A stretch of 64,000 bases of DNA from Halomonas sp. (lineage in GTDB: Bacteria; Pseudomonadota; Gammaproteobacteria; Pseudomonadales; Halomonadaceae), in NCBI RefSeq assembly GCF_017515565.1, contig NZ_JAFWFN010000047.1, forward strand, positions 1 to 64,000, in the 5' to 3' direction. How positions within the stretch are numbered: the first letter of the stretch is position 1; every line of letters starts with the position of its first letter. The position numbers and the translations under genes are program-made. This document shows positions 28,612-36,769 of the stretch, piece by piece. The notes below the pieces were generated by a model. The model was not told the origin of the DNA, did no database searches, and worked only from the letters and a program-made list of their open reading frames with translations.

Positions 28612-28647
28612 GTTGACCCTATCTTTCGTATATACAAGAACGCTAAT

Positions 28648-28674
28648 GACGAATTAAATTTCGTCCCGCGAAAT
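28648..28674 (-). promoter_or_regulatory. Overlapping palindromes upstream of brxE
   Basis: Two inverted repeats share sequence: GACGAA-N6-TTCGTC (28648-28665) and ATTTCG-N5-CGAAAT (28658-28674). They lie 37-63 bases upstream of the brxE ATG in an AT-rich stretch. This is the expected place for an operator or for a small RNA hairpin controlling the operon. A possible TTGACC -35 element reads further upstream on the minus strand, but the -10 is unclear. Confidence 0.4.
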
Positions 28675-28841
28675 AATATTCGCCATGTTACGTCATGCAG
28701 ATAGGGCGTGCGAGGGTAAGGTCAACCACTGAGGCCATCCTATTATGAGAATTGGCCATAGACAGAAGGCGAATAAGTACCTGGTTAATGACTGATGCTT
28801 ATGCAGACTTGTAGTGCATTAGCTATTACGGCCAGCCCTTA

Positions 28842-29150
28842 CTAGAGGTCGTTCGAAATTGGATTATTAGTATTGTCACCAACATCGCACGCGCTCATTG
28901 CCATGGACAACGACAGACGGTTTGCCAGTTCCTCTGCAGTTGGGGAACGGCTAAGCTGGCATTTTAATTCTTCACCGAAGCGCTGATTCGCAACGCATAA
29001 CCAATCGGCTGCGTGCTGGCGCTGAAATGGTGACAATGTTATTGCGTTCTTGGGATCGACTCCGGCAACCATTAGGCCGGGGAAACCGTATTTTGCTTCC
29101 AGCTCGTTGAGCTCTTGAAATTGATCAGGGGTATAATTGGGGTTGGTCAT
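28842..29150 (-). CDS. Unknown 102-residue protein of the element
   Basis: A 102-residue soluble protein starting MTNPNYTPDQFQEL. Its ATG overlaps the stop of the small-terminase-like gene by four bases (ATGA, 29147-29150), so the two form a pair. No domain recognised. About 230 bases separate it from brxE, and that gap carries the BREX promoter region. Confidence 0.65.
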   Translation of the reverse strand: MTNPNYTPDQFQELNELEAKYGFPGLMVAGVDPKNAITLSPFQRQHAADWLCVANQRFGEELKCQLSRSPTAEELANRLSLSMAMSACDVGDNTNNPISNDL

Positions 29151-29881
29151 TGGGCGTTACGCTCCCTATAGTTCTGTTCATGAATGTCTTTTACTTGCTG
29201 CTGGCGCTCTGTGAGCCACGTTGACTCCTGAGCAGTTTGCGCCTCGTATTCCGCTGATAACTGCTCCAGCTCCTCATCTGTTACGCCACCTTCAGGCTCC
29301 GGGGGTTCCAACATGGCCAGCTCTGCCCGCACGCGCTGTTGAACTGATAGCGGCACAGCCAGCCCTTCACGCTCGAAAAGCTCAGCGCACTTAATAGCGT
29401 TCATTCCTTCAGCATCCGCTTTATCAAGCAGTGTTGAAGTCTCGGTGGCAATATAGGCAGGCAGTACAGCTAGGCGTTCTTTCTGGTCAACTAAAGCGCT
29501 GATTCGCCCCATTGAGCGATCAATCAGCCGTTCAAAGTCAGGGCGGTCTCGCTTACTTGCCTTACCATCACTACCAGTACGAATCTCGGTAAGAATTAAG
29601 TCAGTGGAGACCAATTGGTCGTATTCACAGCGAGCATCCCATCGCACTTTTTCTTGTAATGCCGAGTGAAGGCGAGCCTCTTCCAGCTCAATCAAAGCTT
29701 CAATACGCTCAGGGGATGTAGCATCTGGGATCACCCGCTCGGTGATTTCCGCCGGGTGGTATCGGGCATATGCACCATGCTTGCGCGCACGTTGATTGCC
29801 AGGCCCAGCAGGAATCAAATTTGCTAGGCTGGCCGGGTGCTCACCACGGCCGTTTTGCTTCACCCGACGCTTCTTAGCCAA
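29147..29881 (-). CDS. Small-terminase-like protein of a phage satellite
   Basis: A 244-residue, charged, helical protein. The N-terminal basic segment with GNQRARKHGAYARY and the long helical middle (SMGRISALVDQKERL) resemble small-terminase-like proteins encoded by prophages and by P4-like or PICI satellites. The start is a TTG at 29881 with AGAGGG about six bases upstream; no ATG lies near. If it is a TerS, it could redirect packaging of a helper phage to the element. No large terminase or capsid gene is present. The match is by sequence pattern only; other phage-derived DNA-binding proteins are possible. Confidence 0.5.
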   Translation of the reverse strand: MAKKRRVKQNGRGEHPASLANLIPAGPGNQRARKHGAYARYHPAEITERVIPDATSPERIEALIELEEARLHSALQEKVRWDARCEYDQLVSTDLILTEIRTGSDGKASKRDRPDFERLIDRSMGRISALVDQKERLAVLPAYIATETSTLLDKADAEGMNAIKCAELFEREGLAVPLSVQQRVRAELAMLEPPEPEGGVTDEELEQLSAEYEAQTAQESTWLTERQQQVKDIHEQNYRERNAQ

Positions 29882-30062
29882 AACAAACCCTCTTAAGTAA
29901 CAATCTGTAACATGCTATGTGGCATCACTTTCATCGTCAACGAATTAATATTTTTTCTCATAATAATCAATATATTACTTTAAATTTAATATCGAATTGA
30001 CGGCATATTAGATATCACTATGCCTCTCACGTACCGAGGGCATCGGATCAAAAACACCATCA

Positions 30063-30230
30063 CTAACTTGCGTCGAGTGCTACTTGTAGATCCTCTTGGG
30101 AAAGCGCAGCAAGCTCGCTGATTTTTTCAGCAATCGCGCGTGCTACTCCGCATTCACCGGCCAGTAAATAACCTGCAAGTTCATGGATAGCTTCCATACG
30201 GGATTGTTGCAGTTCAATAACTTCGCTCAT
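30063..30230 (-). CDS. Small unknown ORF, 55 residues
   Basis: A short frame from ATG at 30230 to TAG at 30063 encodes MSEVIELQQSRMEAIHELAG and onward, a plausible two-helix acidic protein. AGGA lies about ten bases before the ATG. It is in the same direction as the neighbouring element genes. No family recognised; small proteins of this sort are common in satellite modules. Confidence 0.5.
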   Translation of the reverse strand: MSEVIELQQSRMEAIHELAGYLLAGECGVARAIAEKISELAALSQEDLQVALDAS

Positions 30231-30588
30231 GGGGTATTTTTCCTATGTTAGCGGGAGATACGTTTCTAGTTTCGCGTTTTTCAAGAAGGGTTATTCAAGA
30301 CTCTCATCCATGGTTACTGATGGCCTATTCATTAGCCTTACCGTCATTGATGCCGAGACTCGGAAAGGGCAAAACAACCTCAACGGAGTGAACACGCTGG
30401 TAGCAGCTGTAGATTGGGATGCTTCGCGATGCTACCTCACCTAATTTTACGAGAGGGTTTGGTTGCTCTGGTTGGTTAGTTCTCCCCTGTTATTTCTTAG
30501 GTATCTGTCATATTTCTAAGATGCCTATTTCATGACGGTAGAAAACAGACTCACCAGACCAACCAAAGCCACTTTCAAGCATTGAATG
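30231..30588. repeat. Non-coding region with large inverted repeat, possible replication origin or operator
   Basis: This 358-base gap lies downstream of the primase-like gene. The 17-base arm at 30456-30472 (GGTTTGGTTGCTCTGGT) and 30553-30570 form an inverted repeat with about two mismatches. Inside it, TAGGTATCT (30498-30506) and AGATGCCTA (30519-30527) form a second hairpin. TATTTCTTAG/TATTTCTAAG recur exactly 20 bases apart (30491, 30511). This clustering of direct and inverted repeats next to a replication gene is typical of origins of small elements, but a terminator or regulator site is also possible. Confidence 0.4.
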
Positions 30589-33393
30589 TTAAACGACCTC
30601 AATTACCCACGCGGCAACCCCTCCCCGACCATTGCGTTTGCGTAGTCGCTTACCATTTACAATCCGGCCGGCTCGATTCTTGAACACGCTACCCACACCT
30701 TGTGTGGTTAAGTGTTTGGCATTTTTGAATTCCGTAATAGCCTCTGCAAGGGCCTGCTCTGCATCAGGCAAGTAGAACTCTCGAAGCTGAGGATCATAGT
30801 AGTTGTCATGGATCCTCTTCACATCTCTAGCTCCAAATGGGTCGCTACCAAAAACATCAGCCAGCGAGCACAGCAGCGCGTCTAACTGTTCCTGCTCAGG
30901 GTCAGCCGCTTGGGCAGCATCCACCGCTTCCATCGGGTCGGTGTACTCCCACAGCAAGTCAAATTGACGGGCTACCCATGCCACCGGCTGCCTTACCATC
31001 AAGTCCCATTCTTCAAAGCTCGCCATCTTCCCCGGTGCTGGCGCATTACCAGACGCCAGCCAGCCACGAATAACGGTTAGGGCATCGGCTATCATGCGTT
31101 GGCGGTGGTGCTGGCAGTAGGCTTCGGGATCCAGGTCGAATTGACGGGCAAAGGGTCTATCCGTTTCCGGGTCTATCCGGCACTTGAGAACGCGGCGCGG
31201 TAAATCCCCGGCCAATGTCAGGTTGTTACCTGTCAGCAGCCACAGCGCCTTATTAGGCACATTGGCATGGCCAGTTCTGCCTAGTATGCGGTCGCTGTAA
31301 TGCTGGGAAGTCAAAGCGCCAGCCAGGGCGGCGCTATCAAATACGCCAATGACGTTATCCCAGATAACAGCACGGGCACCGGTCATCAGTATGGTCATAA
31401 TACGCTTGCGGATTTCTTCATCATCGCGGGCATGGGTATGCGGCCATATTGTGGGCACCTCTCCCAGCGCCAGCACAGCCACGCACTTGGCTAGCAGGGT
31501 CTTACCGCTGCCTTGGGTGGGGGCATCAAAACCAACGGCTGGCGCGGTGGGCAGAACGGGACGCACGGCGGCTGTCAGCAGCGCAGCAAGCAAAACGCCC
31601 TTATCCACGGGGCCTACTAGCGGGAAGTCAGCAAACGGCAGCATCAGGCGTTCTAGCGCTGTTTCAACCTGCTCTCTGGTCGGGTGCATGGGCACCGGGT
31701 GGATTTCGTCGCCTTCCGCTTCCAGTAGCAGGCCGGTAGCTTCATCAAAGCCAGGACGGTTCAGCAGCGAGCCATCAAGGCGCAAGGTAGGCGCGGTGAT
31801 AATCGCGCTAAGGCTTTTGAGTTGGCGGCGCTCTCCCAGGGATAGCAGGGCCTTGGCTACGCTTACCGGGGGATCCTCTAGCACTTCCGCGTGATCCCCG
31901 TTATTCAGCTTATGCCAGCGCCAAAACTGCGTAGCACCACCTAGCCAGTGCTTTAGCGCGTGTTCATCCAGTGGGTAAACACGACCATCGGTAGCGGTCA
32001 CCAGTGGGCCGCCAAAGTCGTATATGTCAGGCGCGCGGCGCATAATACCAAGCACCTGCTCTACCGCTTCCACAGTACGCCCTTTGACTAGCTCCACGCG
32101 CGCTGGCGGCCTGCTCATCTTGTACGTTTTGCCACCATGCGCGAACGAATACAGACGCGGGCGAGCACCCATCAGGTACAGCTTTCCTACTCTCTTACCG
32201 CCTTGGTAGTCTGGTTCGATGGGGTCAAGCGTCAAGCTGTTGTGGTAGCGGTCGGGGTTATCTAGCACATCCCCAACGGTTAGCGCTTGTTGGCTGCCGT
32301 TATCCGCCACCAGCATGATGGTGAAATCCCCGGCCAATACGCTATTGCTCAGGGCGCGCTTTAACGTTTCCCGGCTCTGTTCTAGCGTTTCGTCGCTGGC
32401 TTCACTGCCTACCATTTCGCTGGCGCGGGTTTCGATATAGTCAGCCTGCACCATATCGGCTTCAGGCTTGGCGGCAAGCATCGCAACTACCCTGTTCTTT
32501 TCTGCGGCGGCCAATGTGATGGGATCCGGGTCGGGAATTACCGCTTGGGTATCCAGTAAAGCCACCGTGCCACCGACTGGAATAGGGTCGCCGCGTTGCT
32601 GTGCTAGTGGCGGGATACATTCAGCACCAGCGGCAAAATCCAGCCGGTTAGCTTGCCATACGCTCGCATCCAGCAGGGTACGCTTCAGGCGTTGGCCAGC
32701 GGTGCCCACGTCTACCCAACCATGGTCAGCAGCCCAAAGGTAGGTTTGCAGTGCCTTACCAGCCCGCTCTATGTCTCTGGCATCTAGCACCAGCCAGTAC
32801 AGCCGTTGACCACGCAGGCCGGTTAAATCATCGCCGGTTGCCGTGTTCACAATATGGCTTGACGATGAAGGCCACCATAGCGCGGCAACGTCAGTCAACG
32901 CAGGCAAGGCGGCATGAAGGCAAGCCAGCAGGTCATCACGGGAAAGCGATTCTGCACCTTCGCCCGGGTCATAGTCCGCCATCATGAAGCCAGCGCCAGC
33001 AGCCCATGAAAAATGCTCTTTGCTACGTGGGATAGGGTCATCAGGCCGGCCCGCTTCCAGCCAGCGGCGCTTAGATACCAGCCCCGTATTCAACCGCTCA
33101 GGGCGGCCATAGGCCAGTGCTTGGTTAGTCTTGAGCGATTGCAGCAAACGGGCAAAGGTCGCCAGACTATCCACGCTTTCAACGGCGGCGCTGCCTTGTG
33201 ACATATCCCCGCCGGGATCCTTCACCAACTCACCATCATCAGCCAGCCGGTAACGCTTGGTTAAGCGCTCTGGTTTTGTTGACGTGATAATGGTCAGGGC
33301 GGCGGTAACAGTGCTATTCTTTTCTTGTGAAGTATTACTTTGAGCCTCGTCAGTGGTTACAGCCACAGCGGGGCTATTTTCTGCGTTATTCAT
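30589..33393 (-). CDS. Primase/helicase-like ATPase of the element
   Basis: A 934-residue protein. The C-terminal half has a helicase-type ATPase: APTQGSGKTLLAK (Walker A, near residue 628) and a Walker B-like RAVIWDNVIG. The N-terminal part (MADYDPG and RLYWLVLDAR motifs) could be a primase-like domain. The layout resembles replication proteins of P4-like satellites and conjugative or phage elements. The ATG at 33393 is preceded by AGAGG eight bases upstream. An earlier in-frame start at 33435 is unlikely. It probably replicates the element after excision; this is inferred. Confidence 0.75.
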   Translation of the reverse strand: MNNAENSPAVAVTTDEAQSNTSQEKNSTVTAALTIITSTKPERLTKRYRLADDGELVKDPGGDMSQGSAAVESVDSLATFARLLQSLKTNQALAYGRPERLNTGLVSKRRWLEAGRPDDPIPRSKEHFSWAAGAGFMMADYDPGEGAESLSRDDLLACLHAALPALTDVAALWWPSSSSHIVNTATGDDLTGLRGQRLYWLVLDARDIERAGKALQTYLWAADHGWVDVGTAGQRLKRTLLDASVWQANRLDFAAGAECIPPLAQQRGDPIPVGGTVALLDTQAVIPDPDPITLAAAEKNRVVAMLAAKPEADMVQADYIETRASEMVGSEASDETLEQSRETLKRALSNSVLAGDFTIMLVADNGSQQALTVGDVLDNPDRYHNSLTLDPIEPDYQGGKRVGKLYLMGARPRLYSFAHGGKTYKMSRPPARVELVKGRTVEAVEQVLGIMRRAPDIYDFGGPLVTATDGRVYPLDEHALKHWLGGATQFWRWHKLNNGDHAEVLEDPPVSVAKALLSLGERRQLKSLSAIITAPTLRLDGSLLNRPGFDEATGLLLEAEGDEIHPVPMHPTREQVETALERLMLPFADFPLVGPVDKGVLLAALLTAAVRPVLPTAPAVGFDAPTQGSGKTLLAKCVAVLALGEVPTIWPHTHARDDEEIRKRIMTILMTGARAVIWDNVIGVFDSAALAGALTSQHYSDRILGRTGHANVPNKALWLLTGNNLTLAGDLPRRVLKCRIDPETDRPFARQFDLDPEAYCQHHRQRMIADALTVIRGWLASGNAPAPGKMASFEEWDLMVRQPVAWVARQFDLLWEYTDPMEAVDAAQAADPEQEQLDALLCSLADVFGSDPFGARDVKRIHDNYYDPQLREFYLPDAEQALAEAITEFKNAKHLTTQGVGSVFKNRAGRIVNGKRLRKRNGRGGVAAWVIEVV

Positions 33394-33534
33394 CAATATG
33401 ACCTCTCTTGATACCCTGCAGGTCGTAAACTTCAAGCTCAGTGATATTGCTCATACACTCATGGCAGGCAAATGCCTTACCGAGCTGCGTCCAGCAAGAA
33501 AAATAAAAGTGGTATAAGAAAGAGAAGTTTAAAG

Positions 33535-33720
33535 TCACTGGCTGCCCCCTTTACTTTTACTCTGAGCTTTACGGATCAGCCGACGCGCATTGCGGTTTGT
33601 GACTTTAGTAAGATCAGCAGCACGCAAAATATCTTGGCTCGGGGTGTCAGCGATGACTTGGGAACGCTTTATATTGAATTGCCGAATTTTTAGTTGAGCA
33701 AACTCTATGGAATAACTCAT
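33535..33720 (-). CDS. Small basic unknown protein
   Basis: A 61-residue basic protein (MSYSIEFAQLKIRQF at the start, RLIRKAQSKSKGGSQ at the end). Its ATG overlaps the stop of the AlpA-like gene by four bases (33717-33720), so it is probably translated with it. No domain recognised. Confidence 0.55.
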   Translation of the reverse strand: MSYSIEFAQLKIRQFNIKRSQVIADTPSQDILRAADLTKVTNRNARRLIRKAQSKSKGGSQ

Positions 33721-34025
33721 TCAGCTACCCCTTTCTCTAGTCCAACCTCAGCCGTGTTGCTGAAGTCCTTTCCGGCCTCTAACCATTCAAGTACGTCTTT
33801 TAGGCGATAACGTACAGTGCGGCCATGTTTAACAAAACGCGGAGCGGGGCGACCTAGCAAAATGCCAGTAGTGCGGGATTTTCTAGCAGTTGATGGTTGG
33901 GCATTGATAAGGCCAGGAAAAACGGCCTTTTCTGGCAGCTCAATCAGCGCAGGGTTGCAGCCTTCACGATAACGGATCAAGGCGCTAGTAGTCTGATCGA
34001 GAGGGGATTGTACGTAGGTGTTCAT
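33717..34025 (-). CDS. AlpA-like/excisionase-type DNA-binding protein
   Basis: A 102-residue protein. The C-terminal half (GRPAPRFVKHGRTVRYRLKD, then VLEWLEAG) fits the MerR/AlpA-type small winged helix with the typical basic R-x-V-R-Y-R wing and the following helix. AlpA-type proteins regulate integrase and act as excisionases in P4-like and PICI satellites. An N-terminal extension of about 50 residues is unusual. The arm-type repeats at both ends of the element are candidate binding sites. Family is by motif only. Confidence 0.65.
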   Translation of the reverse strand: MNTYVQSPLDQTTSALIRYREGCNPALIELPEKAVFPGLINAQPSTARKSRTTGILLGRPAPRFVKHGRTVRYRLKDVLEWLEAGKDFSNTAEVGLEKGVAE

Positions 34026-34138
34026 TAACGCGTCTTCCTGTAGTTACTGGTGACGCGTCGTATCATGGGGGTAAGTGCCTCTACCCCTACAAGTATCCCC
34101 CCTACCCTAATTCAGGGGGTACCCTAAGTGATGCACGT

Positions 34139-34813
34139 TTATTTTTCTTGGATAAGCCCTTCATCTCGAAGCTTTTGCCAAATATTTTCAAAAGACTTTT
34201 TCGTAAATAAGTCTTTACGAGAAAGGAGTTGTTTTTTCACGTCTGCCCTAAAACCGTCCTTTCCTGGCTCTCTATACGGCAGTTGAGTTGGCTCAACGCC
34301 CATTTCACAAAGCGTGGCGAGTATTGCATTGCCTTGCCTCGTTCTTTTCAGTAGACCTTTCTGATCGCTTACCTCCTCAGCTTTGGCTAGCGACTCGCTC
34401 TCTACAGGTATTGGTTGAATGTGCAGGGCTTCTGGAATTTTTGACCTACTAACTCTTGTCAAGAGCCAACGGTAAAGCTCTTGGCGTTCTACATAGAAAC
34501 GCACAAGGTCAATAGGATAGATCTTCCAGCTATCGTCTTCATCAGAAAGCATATTCCAGCCAAACATGCCACTAGCCAAGTCTCGATCAACCTCACCTTT
34601 TGCATTTCTTTTCGCTACCTCTACCCCACACGGCTTAAGCTCTCCTTTTTGTGCGGCAATAACAATTAGACGGTGCATCTTCCCTTGTTTTTCAAAGTGA
34701 TCATCTGGGTAGTTACGTCGCATTTCAAAGTCATCTGGATCAGCCCCGCAATAAATAAGTGAAGCCTCTTCGCTAGTAAAAATATCAACAAAGTTCCAAA
34801 TAGATAGCGTCAT
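34139..34813 (-). CDS. Unknown 224-residue protein of the element
   Basis: A 224-residue soluble protein starting MTLSIWNFVDIFTSEEASL. No domain recognised. The C-terminal segment (FTKKSFENIWQKLRDEGLI) reads like a helix-turn-helix or winged-helix end, so a DNA-binding role is possible. It is the first gene inside the right end of the element. Base composition is noticeably AT-rich. Confidence 0.6.
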   Translation of the reverse strand: MTLSIWNFVDIFTSEEASLIYCGADPDDFEMRRNYPDDHFEKQGKMHRLIVIAAQKGELKPCGVEVAKRNAKGEVDRDLASGMFGWNMLSDEDDSWKIYPIDLVRFYVERQELYRWLLTRVSRSKIPEALHIQPIPVESESLAKAEEVSDQKGLLKRTRQGNAILATLCEMGVEPTQLPYREPGKDGFRADVKKQLLSRKDLFTKKSFENIWQKLRDEGLIQEK

Positions 34814-35029
34814 ATATTACCAACCTCCAAAAAGTTAGCAGGCTGCGGTGCCTGCATCTCAGGTGACTCTCTTTAATCCATCAAGGGGGATGACGGTGCC
34901 GCGTTACAAAATCATCTAAACCAAGCTTCCCTTCATCTTATGAGAGGTAGCTCTTCGGTTGCTGGTGGAGCTGCGGCGCGGTGAGAAAAGCGATTGTTTG
35001 TTGCCAGTTGTCTCTTCCTGCTTCCGACG

Positions 35030-35052
35030 AGTGTCACCTATATGTCACCTAG
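35030..35052 (+). repeat. Putative arm-type integrase/excisionase site, right
   Basis: The pair of TGTCACCT units seen at 9381-9403 recurs here with a single mismatch in 23 bases, 64 bases from the right att core. Recurrence just inside both element ends argues for a recombination-directionality site. Confidence 0.65.
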
Positions 35053-35067
35053 CAACAGACCCAACGA

Positions 35068-35105
35068 AAAACGGCCACTTTAGCAATTAGCTAAGTGGCC
35101 GTTTT
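35068..35105 (-). terminator. Terminator of tRNA-Pro
   Basis: A 13-bp perfect stem (AAAACGGCCACTT at 35068-35080, AAGTGGCCGTTTT at 35093-35105), with further T residues on the minus strand. It lies 3' of the complete tRNA and belongs to the element side of the att core, so the element supplies its own terminator to the restored tRNA. Confidence 0.8.
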
Positions 35106-35115
35106 ATATAATCTT

Positions 35116-35163
35116 TTTGGTCGGAGTGACAGGATTCGAACCTGCGACCTTTGCAACCCCATT
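35116..35163. repeat. Right attachment site: 48-bp direct repeat within tRNA-Pro
   Basis: Identical to 9205-9252. It covers the tRNA 3' part from the anticodon loop to the CCA end and the three bases after it. The element is inserted into the 3' part of the tRNA gene, and the intact gene is kept at this end. Confidence 0.93.
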
Positions 35164-35194
35164 GCAACGCGCTACCAAGCTGCGCCACACTCCG
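35118..35194 (-). tRNA. tRNA-Pro (anticodon GGG), CCA encoded
   Basis: Read on the minus strand, the 77 bases form a complete cloverleaf. It has a 7-bp acceptor stem CGGAGTG/CACTCCG, D-arm GCGC/GCGC and anticodon stem TTGCA/TGCAA with loop ATGGGGT (anticodon GGG). The T-arm contains GGTTCGAATCC, then discriminator A and an encoded CCA. It decodes CCC proline codons. Its 3' part is the integration target of the element. Confidence 0.95.
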
Positions 35195-35311
35195 ATGCCT
35201 TTATTAGCAACGCTGGTAACTGCTTACGTTTGCCTCAAGACGGTGCGTATACTAGCTTTTTATGCGCCAAATGAAAAGCTCTTTTTGCGCTTTCTTTTCA
35301 ATCGCTTGCCG

Positions 35312-36127
35312 TTAAGCTTGGTCGGCTGCTTTTAGTAAGGAGGCCATGGCCTCGTAAACCTTGGGTGTTGTGACTAGCAACTGCTCAGGGTAAAGATCTT
35401 CTGGCACGCCCTCAGGCACCTCTGTTAAATGCCCCACCCGCGCGCCTGCTTCGCGGGCAATGACCCACCCCGCCACAAAATCCCAGGGCGATACGCTTTC
35501 GTAGTAAGCATCTAAACGTCCGCATGCCACATCGCATAAATCCAGCGCAGCAGCGCCATTGCGGCGTACATCCTGGCAATTGGCTAACACCGCCGCTAAG
35601 CGGGGTAAGAGTTTTTGACGGGCTTCTTTTTGATAAGGGAACCCGGTGGCTACTAACGCGCTGTCAAGCGATTCAGCGCCGCTGGGTTTAATCGGCTGCT
35701 GATTACAAAATGCCCCCATTCCCTCTGCAGCACTAAAGGTTTCGCCTAAGAAAGGCGCGTGTATAACGCCTACTTTACCCACCCCCTGCTCCATCCAACC
35801 AATAGAGACAGCCACGTGGCGCAGGCCTTTAGCAAAATTCACCGTGCCGTCGATAGGGTCAACCACCCATAGCTGCTCAGCGGGGGTATGCAGCGCACGT
35901 TCTGGGCTTAGCTCTTCGCTTAGCCGCGCTTCGCCGGGGAAGTGCTCCTCTAGGCGCTGGCTAATAAGCGTATCCACCGCAACATCCACGTCGGTAACCA
36001 GCTCAATGCCCGCTTTAAGCCGCTGGCTAAAGCCTTGCTGCTCACGGGCAGTAAGAATCATCTGCCCGGCCTCTTCGGCAATCTCAATTGCTAGCGCCAG
36101 CCGTGCCTCTAGAGTGTAAGCCGCCAT
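35312..36127 (-). CDS. Inositol monophosphatase family protein
   Basis: A 271-residue Mg-dependent phosphatase of the IMPase/SuhB/HisN superfamily. The metal-binding motif VVDPIDGTVNF (near residues 91-101), an upstream EE pair in LSEELS, and the C-terminal SPWDFVAGWVIAREAGA are all present. The ATG has AAGGAG five bases upstream. Substrate could be inositol phosphate, histidinol phosphate or PAP; the sequence does not decide. Confidence 0.85.
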   Translation of the reverse strand: MAAYTLEARLALAIEIAEEAGQMILTAREQQGFSQRLKAGIELVTDVDVAVDTLISQRLEEHFPGEARLSEELSPERALHTPAEQLWVVDPIDGTVNFAKGLRHVAVSIGWMEQGVGKVGVIHAPFLGETFSAAEGMGAFCNQQPIKPSGAESLDSALVATGFPYQKEARQKLLPRLAAVLANCQDVRRNGAAALDLCDVACGRLDAYYESVSPWDFVAGWVIAREAGARVGHLTEVPEGVPEDLYPEQLLVTTPKVYEAMASLLKAADQA

Positions 36128-36213
36128 GTCCGCTCCTTAGGGTTGTTTGTCATCCCTCAGCATAAGCGGTGGGCAATGGCATTACCATGACACCACGAAG
36201 CGCTATTAACGGC

Positions 36214-36675
36214 TTAGCGCAGTGCATCCACCAGCACATCGACCACTACCCGGGTCGCGGCTTCGATTAATACCACATCAGCGCCAACACGCTCCCATTC
36301 GTAACCCGGGTAACGAGGCAGCTCATTGGCAATAGGGCCATCAAAGCGCTTGGCAATCCCTGGTGGCAGTGGCTTTCCACGTTCTAAATTACGCTGAATA
36401 CCGGGCGGCAGCGATTCAGCGCGGGGGGCATCGTGTTGGCGTAGCAAACGCAACAGCTCACGCTCGTTTATGCGCGGCAGGTCTACGTGGCCCTCTTGAT
36501 GTGAATGACGTTGGCGGTTTTCATGGCGGCCGTTGTCGCTGCCACGGTGGCGCTCTGCCTGGGAAGCGTTATCTCGGGCGCCGTGGGCAGGCGCATGGGC
36601 GGGCTGGGCTACGGCCGCAGAGTGCCACAGCAGTGCGCTTACCAGTAAACTGGCGCCAATAATAATTGGTTTCAT
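36214..36675 (-). CDS. CigR/RcnB-like secreted protein
   Basis: A 153-residue exported protein with an N-terminal signal peptide (LLVSALLWHSAAVAQ) and a His-rich, charged linker. The conserved C-terminal part has the repeated LPPGI and a YPGYEW motif, followed by a hydrophobic end (VVVDVLVDAL). This is the pattern of the CigR family of inner-membrane/periplasmic proteins related to RcnB. Function in this organism is unknown. Confidence 0.75.
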   Translation of the reverse strand: MKPIIIGASLLVSALLWHSAAVAQPAHAPAHGARDNASQAERHRGSDNGRHENRQRHSHQEGHVDLPRINERELLRLLRQHDAPRAESLPPGIQRNLERGKPLPPGIAKRFDGPIANELPRYPGYEWERVGADVVLIEAATRVVVDVLVDALR

Positions 36676-36769
36676 AACTTACTCCTTGTTAGCAGGAGCG
36701 TTGAGTGTAGAGCGCAAATGCGCAGGCAGTGTGGAAGGTAAGGTATTTGGGGAGAAATGCTTTTAAGCC

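Larger units (their letters stand above)
34814..35115. other. Right end of the element, non-coding
   Basis: About 300 bases without a supported gene. It contains the right arm-type repeat and the terminator of the tRNA. The rest may hold the promoter of the 224-residue gene; no clear -35/-10 pair was found. Confidence 0.5.

Noticed and set aside
30229-30444. 71-codon frame on the plus strand in the gap near the primase-like gene
   Set aside because: Overlaps the start of the 55-residue minus-strand ORF, no good ribosome-binding site, no recognisable protein pattern.
33472-33693. 73-codon plus-strand frame
   Set aside because: Antisense to the better-supported 61-residue gene that is coupled to the AlpA-like gene.
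35117-35335. Open frame starting MVGVTGFEPAT across the tRNA-Pro gene
   Set aside because: This peptide is the familiar false translation of antisense tRNA sequence.
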